In this document: positions 6,496 to 9,166 of the stretch, in pieces | How positions within the stretch are numbered: position 1 is the stretch's first letter | Layout of the letters: each line of letters starts with the position of its first letter | Notes under the pieces: model-generated | Databases searched by the model: none | Told to the model about the DNA's origin: nothing | What the model saw: only the letters and a program-made list of their open reading frames with translations | Made by a program: the position numbers and the translations under genes | NCBI GenBank assembly: GCA_012961745.1 | Contig: DTYT01000087.1 | Location: forward strand, 1 to 9,166 | Source of the DNA: Kiritimatiellia bacterium | Lineage (GTDB): Bacteria; Verrucomicrobiota; Kiritimatiellia; B70-G9 | Reading direction: 5' to 3' | Length of the DNA: 9,166 nucleotides

Positions 6496-7579
6496 TCATT
6501 GCCGGCTGATACGATCGCGCAGCTTTACCAGGCGGCCCGACTCCCAGCCGGTCGTGAGGATGAAGCTGTATATCGCCCGGGTGGGAAACTTGTCCAGGAT
6601 ACATTGCTCCTCGCCGAGCAGATTGCGTGCGTAGACAATCCGGCTTCCCAGGAACGGATCGGTGTATATCAATCCCGACCCGTACCGAAAATGGTCATCC
6701 CCGGTGGCTGGCAGAAGCACCAGGGCCCTACCGGAAATGGAGCCCGAGCATATTGCATGGGGCCTTCGGCTGACGGATTCGTAGTCGTCCCGGTAGCGGG
6801 GGGCGAGGTAAGCCGGCCAGTAGTAGGCCAACGAATAGAGGAAAAATGCGGCCAGGATTCCGGCTGTCAGGGCGCGGCCTGAAGTAACGGCGACCTCCGG
6901 CGTACTCCGGTCACTGCCCGTAGTACGCTGCAAGTTCTTCGGACTCCCTTGAGGGATCTGCGCAAGCCCACGGAACGTGGATCATTTGGAAGGACGCCAG
7001 CCAAAGCGAATGACTTGGAAAGTACTTGGTATGCCACATTCCAGCCGGACTCATGATGAGGTTATCATGGGCGAACCACCGCCAGCAGGGGGGCAGGCGG
7101 GCGAAAGGTCGTCCGGCGGCCAGAATGCGCGATTGGAACCACTGGCTGATGGCGTCAGTGACATGCGGGATGTTCTCGAACCACAGGAACTGTAAAGCGA
7201 AGGTGACTATTGCCGCTCCTGCAGCGGAAAGCGACACGACCACCGTGAATCGCGCGGTGGTGCAGATGCGCATTGCGAGAAAAGCCACCAGGGAACCGGC
7301 GGCCAGCGAGAATCCCAGGCACCACTGGGACAGCTGCAATTCAGCGCGGAACCCAGTGGTCAGAAATCCGTCAGGGGAAAGCGTGCGCGCGATCGCCAGC
7401 ATGGGATAGGCGCGGAGTAGTGAGGCGGTCAGGATGGATAATGAAGCTAGTAGAAGGATGCCTGCCGGGGATGAAATCACCATGGAGTGGGGGAGGTGAA
7501 AATCTGTATGCTGCTTCCGCATGGTTCCGCTTTGATTTGTGCCCGTGCGAGGATAACTGGTAAGCTGGCACGGTTCCAT
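6496..7579 (-). pseudogene. Remnant of a GT-C type membrane glycosyltransferase, internally deleted
   Basis: Two overlapping minus-strand frames look like the two ends of one protein. The upstream piece (ATG 7579 to stop 6911, 222 residues; MRKQ at 7522 is another possible start) has three hydrophobic segments and then HVTDAISQWFQSRILAAGRP and FPSHSLWLASF, which resemble the first periplasmic loop of GT-C (PMT/ArnT-like) glycosyltransferases, including the loop acidic residue. The downstream piece (TTG 6933 to stop 6496, 145 residues) has one membrane helix and a tail containing YTDPFLGSRIVYARNL and FPTRAIYSF, like the C-terminal region of the same proteins. Full-length relatives are usually 500 residues or more; here the central membrane helices are missing and the halves are in different frames, with the join near 6910-6960. 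No good ribosome binding site is seen for either piece. The alternative, two small real membrane proteins, is less likely. It lies opposite to and between the two glycan-related gene sets. Confidence 0.6.
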
Positions 7580-7663
7580 CCGATTCGGCTTGCTTCAGGT
7601 CACGGTCTTTGTGGTGGCTCTGGTGCCAGGGGCAGCCTGGGGCAAATTGGTCTCGATTAGGGT

Positions 7664-7692
7664 TTGACGCCCGTGGGTATGTTTATTAATTT
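7664..7692 (+). promoter_or_regulatory. Candidate promoter of the GbsR-type regulator
   Basis: TTGACG (7664-7669), five of six consensus bases, is followed after 17 bases by TAATTT (7687-7692), a weak -10 in a clearly AT-rich patch unlike the surrounding DNA. A start near 7699 would leave only about seven bases before ATG 7706, which fits the absence of a Shine-Dalgarno there. Confidence 0.4.
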
Positions 7693-7706
7693 TTGAACGT
7701 TAAAAA
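7691..7706 (+). promoter_or_regulatory. Imperfect palindrome at the start of the regulator gene
   Basis: TTTTGAACGTTAAAAA is a 16-base palindrome around AACGTT with a single mismatched pair. It covers the expected transcription start and reaches the first base of the start codon, the place where a MarR/GbsR-type repressor would bind to control its own gene. Inference from position and symmetry. Confidence 0.3.
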
Positions 7707-8188
7707 TGAACGGTCCACAGGCCGCCAAGTGGGAAATGGTCGAAGCCGGCGGGCGAACCGCCCAATCGTTCGGCCTCAATCGACTTCTGGGGCAGATCTA
7801 CATGCTGCTCTTCCTCTCGCGCGAGGCCATGAGCCTCGACCAAATCGCCGCCCAACTGGGCATCAGCAAGGCCAGCGCCAGTATTGCGTCCCGGCAACTC
7901 GAGAGCTGGGGAGCAGTCCGGCGGGTATGGATGAAAGGCGACCGGAAATCCTACTACGCGGCCGAAACCAATCTGTTGCGTATCGTAGATGGCGGACTGC
8001 TTCCGTCTCTGCTGAAGAAGCTGCACTCCGCCCGCATCCAGATCGAACGCAGCCGGCGGCTGCTGGAGGAAGGCGACGGAGATCCGGACCAGAAACGATT
8101 CATCCGCGTGCGGCTCGATCAGGCGGAATCATACCGCTCGAAAATCGAGGCACTGCTCGAGAACCCGATCGTAAGGCGGATTCTCTGA
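7706..8188 (+). CDS. GbsR/MarR-family winged-helix transcriptional regulator
   Basis: A 160-residue DNA-binding protein. The N-terminal helix region (GRTAQSFGLNRLLGQIYMLL, 16-35) matches the opening of GbsR-like proteins; a helix-turn-helix follows at about 43-66 (SLDQIAAQLGISKASASIAS, then RQLESWG), and the wing at about 70-84 (AVRRVWMKGDRKSYY). The C-terminal half is charged and helical and probably forms the dimer interface. The start ATG 7706 keeps the KWEMVEAGGR helix seen in relatives; ATG 7736 is possible but would cut it. There is no Shine-Dalgarno at 7706. It precedes the O-antigen ligase-like gene by 123 bases on the same strand, so it may regulate the glycan genes that follow as well as itself. 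GbsR proper controls glycine-betaine genes in Bacillus; that ligand should not be assumed here. Confidence 0.88.
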   Translation: MNGPQAAKWEMVEAGGRTAQSFGLNRLLGQIYMLLFLSREAMSLDQIAAQLGISKASASIASRQLESWGAVRRVWMKGDRKSYYAAETNLLRIVDGGLLPSLLKKLHSARIQIERSRRLLEEGDGDPDQKRFIRVRLDQAESYRSKIEALLENPIVRRIL

Positions 8189-8227
8189 GGGCGGCGGCCG
8201 ACTCTCGGTGAGACCAGTTGTTGAGAT

Positions 8228-8301
8228 CGCCCCGGCGGGGTTCCATCGACGGGAACCCACGGGGGCGAAGCCTGACCGCATGGGGCCGGGCGCTTTCCCG
8301 G
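8228..8301 (+). promoter_or_regulatory. Structured leader upstream of the O-antigen ligase-like gene
   Basis: A two-tier hairpin can form: outer stem CGCCCC (8228-8233) with GGGGCG (8262-8267), internal loop, and inner stem GGGTTCC (8238-8244) with GGAACCC (8252-8258) around a seven-base loop. A second hairpin, CCGGG (8286-8290) with CCCGG (8297-8301), takes in the first bases of the weak GGGA Shine-Dalgarno ahead of ATG 8312. There is no run of T after the first hairpin, so it is not a standard terminator. It could be a regulatory leader or attenuator-like element; no known riboswitch class is recognised. Confidence 0.35.
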
Positions 8302-8311
8302 GAAAAACGTG

Positions 8312-9166
8312 ATGTCGCTGTGGGCCTTCAGATTCCTGCTGTTCTATATCTGCATTCTCTTCGTGCAGCCTCAGAACCGGTTCACCTTTCTCTATCCCTA
8401 TCACATTGCAGACATCAGCATCATCGTGGCCACTTGCTTGCATGTTGCTGCATGTATGCGGGAGAAACGCCCGTTGGTTCGGATGGGCCCCGCGACGGTG
8501 ACCGCCCTGTTTCTGATGGCAGTCGGTTTGACCGCGCAATATCTCGGGCCGCTGCAGATCAACAGCGCCTGGAATTCCTACATCGACCGGCTCATGAAGG
8601 CGGCCTACCTGTGTATTCTGGTGGAAGCGATGGCGGATACCGTCCAACGGGTGTGGGCGGTCCAGATGACCATGTTGGTCGCGACCTTGTGGTGGATCAA
8701 GGCCGGGCTTCGCCTCGCGATTTCGGGAGCGACCTACTATGACGACCGAATCATGGGCCCGGCGGTGTCCATCGTCGAGAACCCGAACGGATTCGCCTTC
8801 ATGATGTGCATCATGATTCCGATCTACCTGTACGCCTACCACCGGGCGGAGCACAAGTGGGTGCGCTGGATGTTCCTGGGGCTCGCTCTGGCGGGGGTCT
8901 ATATCGTTCTGCAGACGGGCAGCCGCACGGGGATGATCATCCTGTTTGTCATCGCGGTCTTCCTGATCCCCAAGTACGGAATGGAGCGCAAGACCGCTCT
9001 GATTGCCGGTACGGCGGCGATCTTCTTGATCGTTTCGCTGGTGAGCCCCGGCAATATCCGGCGGCTGAAGACCATCCCCCAGGCGCTGAAGGGGGCCCTG
9101 CTCGGAGAGACGGCTCCTCCGGGAGTACTCGACCGCGATATGTTGAGCGCGCAGGACCGCCGTCTC
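8312..9166 (+). CDS. O-antigen ligase/polymerase-like membrane protein (C-terminus outside window)
   Basis: An open frame of 285 residues runs from ATG 8312 off the window. It is strongly hydrophobic with about six to seven predicted membrane helices, ENPNGFAF at 156-163 and QTGSRTGM at 201-208, the latter matching the SRTG-type motif at the start of the Wzy_C region in O-antigen ligases and polymerases (WaaL/Wzy/RfaL-like). The end of the fragment, with its charged stretch RRLKTIPQALK and DMLSAQDRRL, fits the beginning of the large periplasmic loop of these proteins. Expected role: ligation or polymerisation of an undecaprenyl-linked glycan at the outer face of the inner membrane. Full-length members are about 400-450 residues, so over a third is missing. 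The start is preceded only by a weak GGGA (about 8301-8304); GTG at 8309 is out of frame. It probably begins the main glycan gene cluster to the right. Confidence 0.85.
   Translation, partial: MSLWAFRFLLFYICILFVQPQNRFTFLYPYHIADISIIVATCLHVAACMREKRPLVRMGPATVTALFLMAVGLTAQYLGPLQINSAWNSYIDRLMKAAYLCILVEAMADTVQRVWAVQMTMLVATLWWIKAGLRLAISGATYYDDRIMGPAVSIVENPNGFAFMMCIMIPIYLYAYHRAEHKWVRWMFLGLALAGVYIVLQTGSRTGMIILFVIAVFLIPKYGMERKTALIAGTAAIFLIVSLVSPGNIRRLKTIPQALKGALLGETAPPGVLDRDMLSAQDRRL

Noticed and set aside
8228..8267. Rho-independent terminator of the regulator gene
   Set aside because: The hairpin is strong, but GAAGCCTGACC follows it with no T-run.
8228..8311. Cyclic-di-GMP (GEMM) riboswitch
   Set aside because: GGCGAAGCC only loosely resembles the conserved GCAAAGCC segment; the GNAA tetraloop stem and the rest of the core are not found.
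1..9166. tRNA, rRNA, CRISPR array, insertion sequence or attachment site
   Set aside because: No tRNA-like cloverleaf, regularly spaced repeats, transposase or terminal repeats were seen when reading both strands by eye; a tRNAscan or repeat search was not possible.

Overview
The window is about 9.2 kb of GC-rich bacterial DNA and contains no RNA genes, CRISPR array or insertion sequence that I can see. The most telling gene is a large transmembrane Hanks-type Ser/Thr kinase with an N-terminal zinc ribbon, an HGD (non-RD) catalytic loop and a long C-terminal region. It sits with a specialised NusG paralogue and a GbsR/MarR-type regulator. I read this mix as a member of the Planctomycetes-Verrucomicrobia-Lentisphaerae-Kiritimatiellae group; this is an inference from gene style, not from a phylogenetic marker.

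Left part (1-2503, all minus strand): a housekeeping cluster read leftwards from about 2527. It holds lgt (lipoprotein diacylglyceryl transferase), an RluD-type pseudouridine synthase tightly coupled to it, and, after an 85-base gap with its own weak candidate promoter, a ZIP-family metal transporter cut off by the window edge.

Middle part (2534-6468): a compact intergenic region carries two divergent, overlapping candidate promoters. The rightward one drives a tightly packed set of three genes: the receptor-like kinase, a NusG/RfaH/UpxY-type elongation factor and a FkbM-family methyltransferase. This links an envelope-spanning kinase with a locus-specific transcription factor and a probable glycan-modifying enzyme.

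Right part (6469-9166): on the minus strand lies the remnant of a GT-C type membrane glycosyltransferase, apparently with its middle deleted. It is followed on the plus strand by a GbsR/MarR-type regulator with an AT-rich, possibly leaderless start, a 123-base structured leader, and the start of an O-antigen ligase/polymerase-like membrane protein that runs off the window. From about 5056 onward the content (specialised NusG, FkbM, GT-C remnant, GbsR, Wzy/WaaL-like protein) looks like the beginning of an exopolysaccharide or surface-glycan locus, with the kinase operon at its border.

No stretch longer than 300 bases lacks a gene or gene remnant. Gaps are 595-679, 2414-2606, 5046-5055, 6469-6495, 7580-7705 and 8189-8311, and they hold the regulatory candidates listed.
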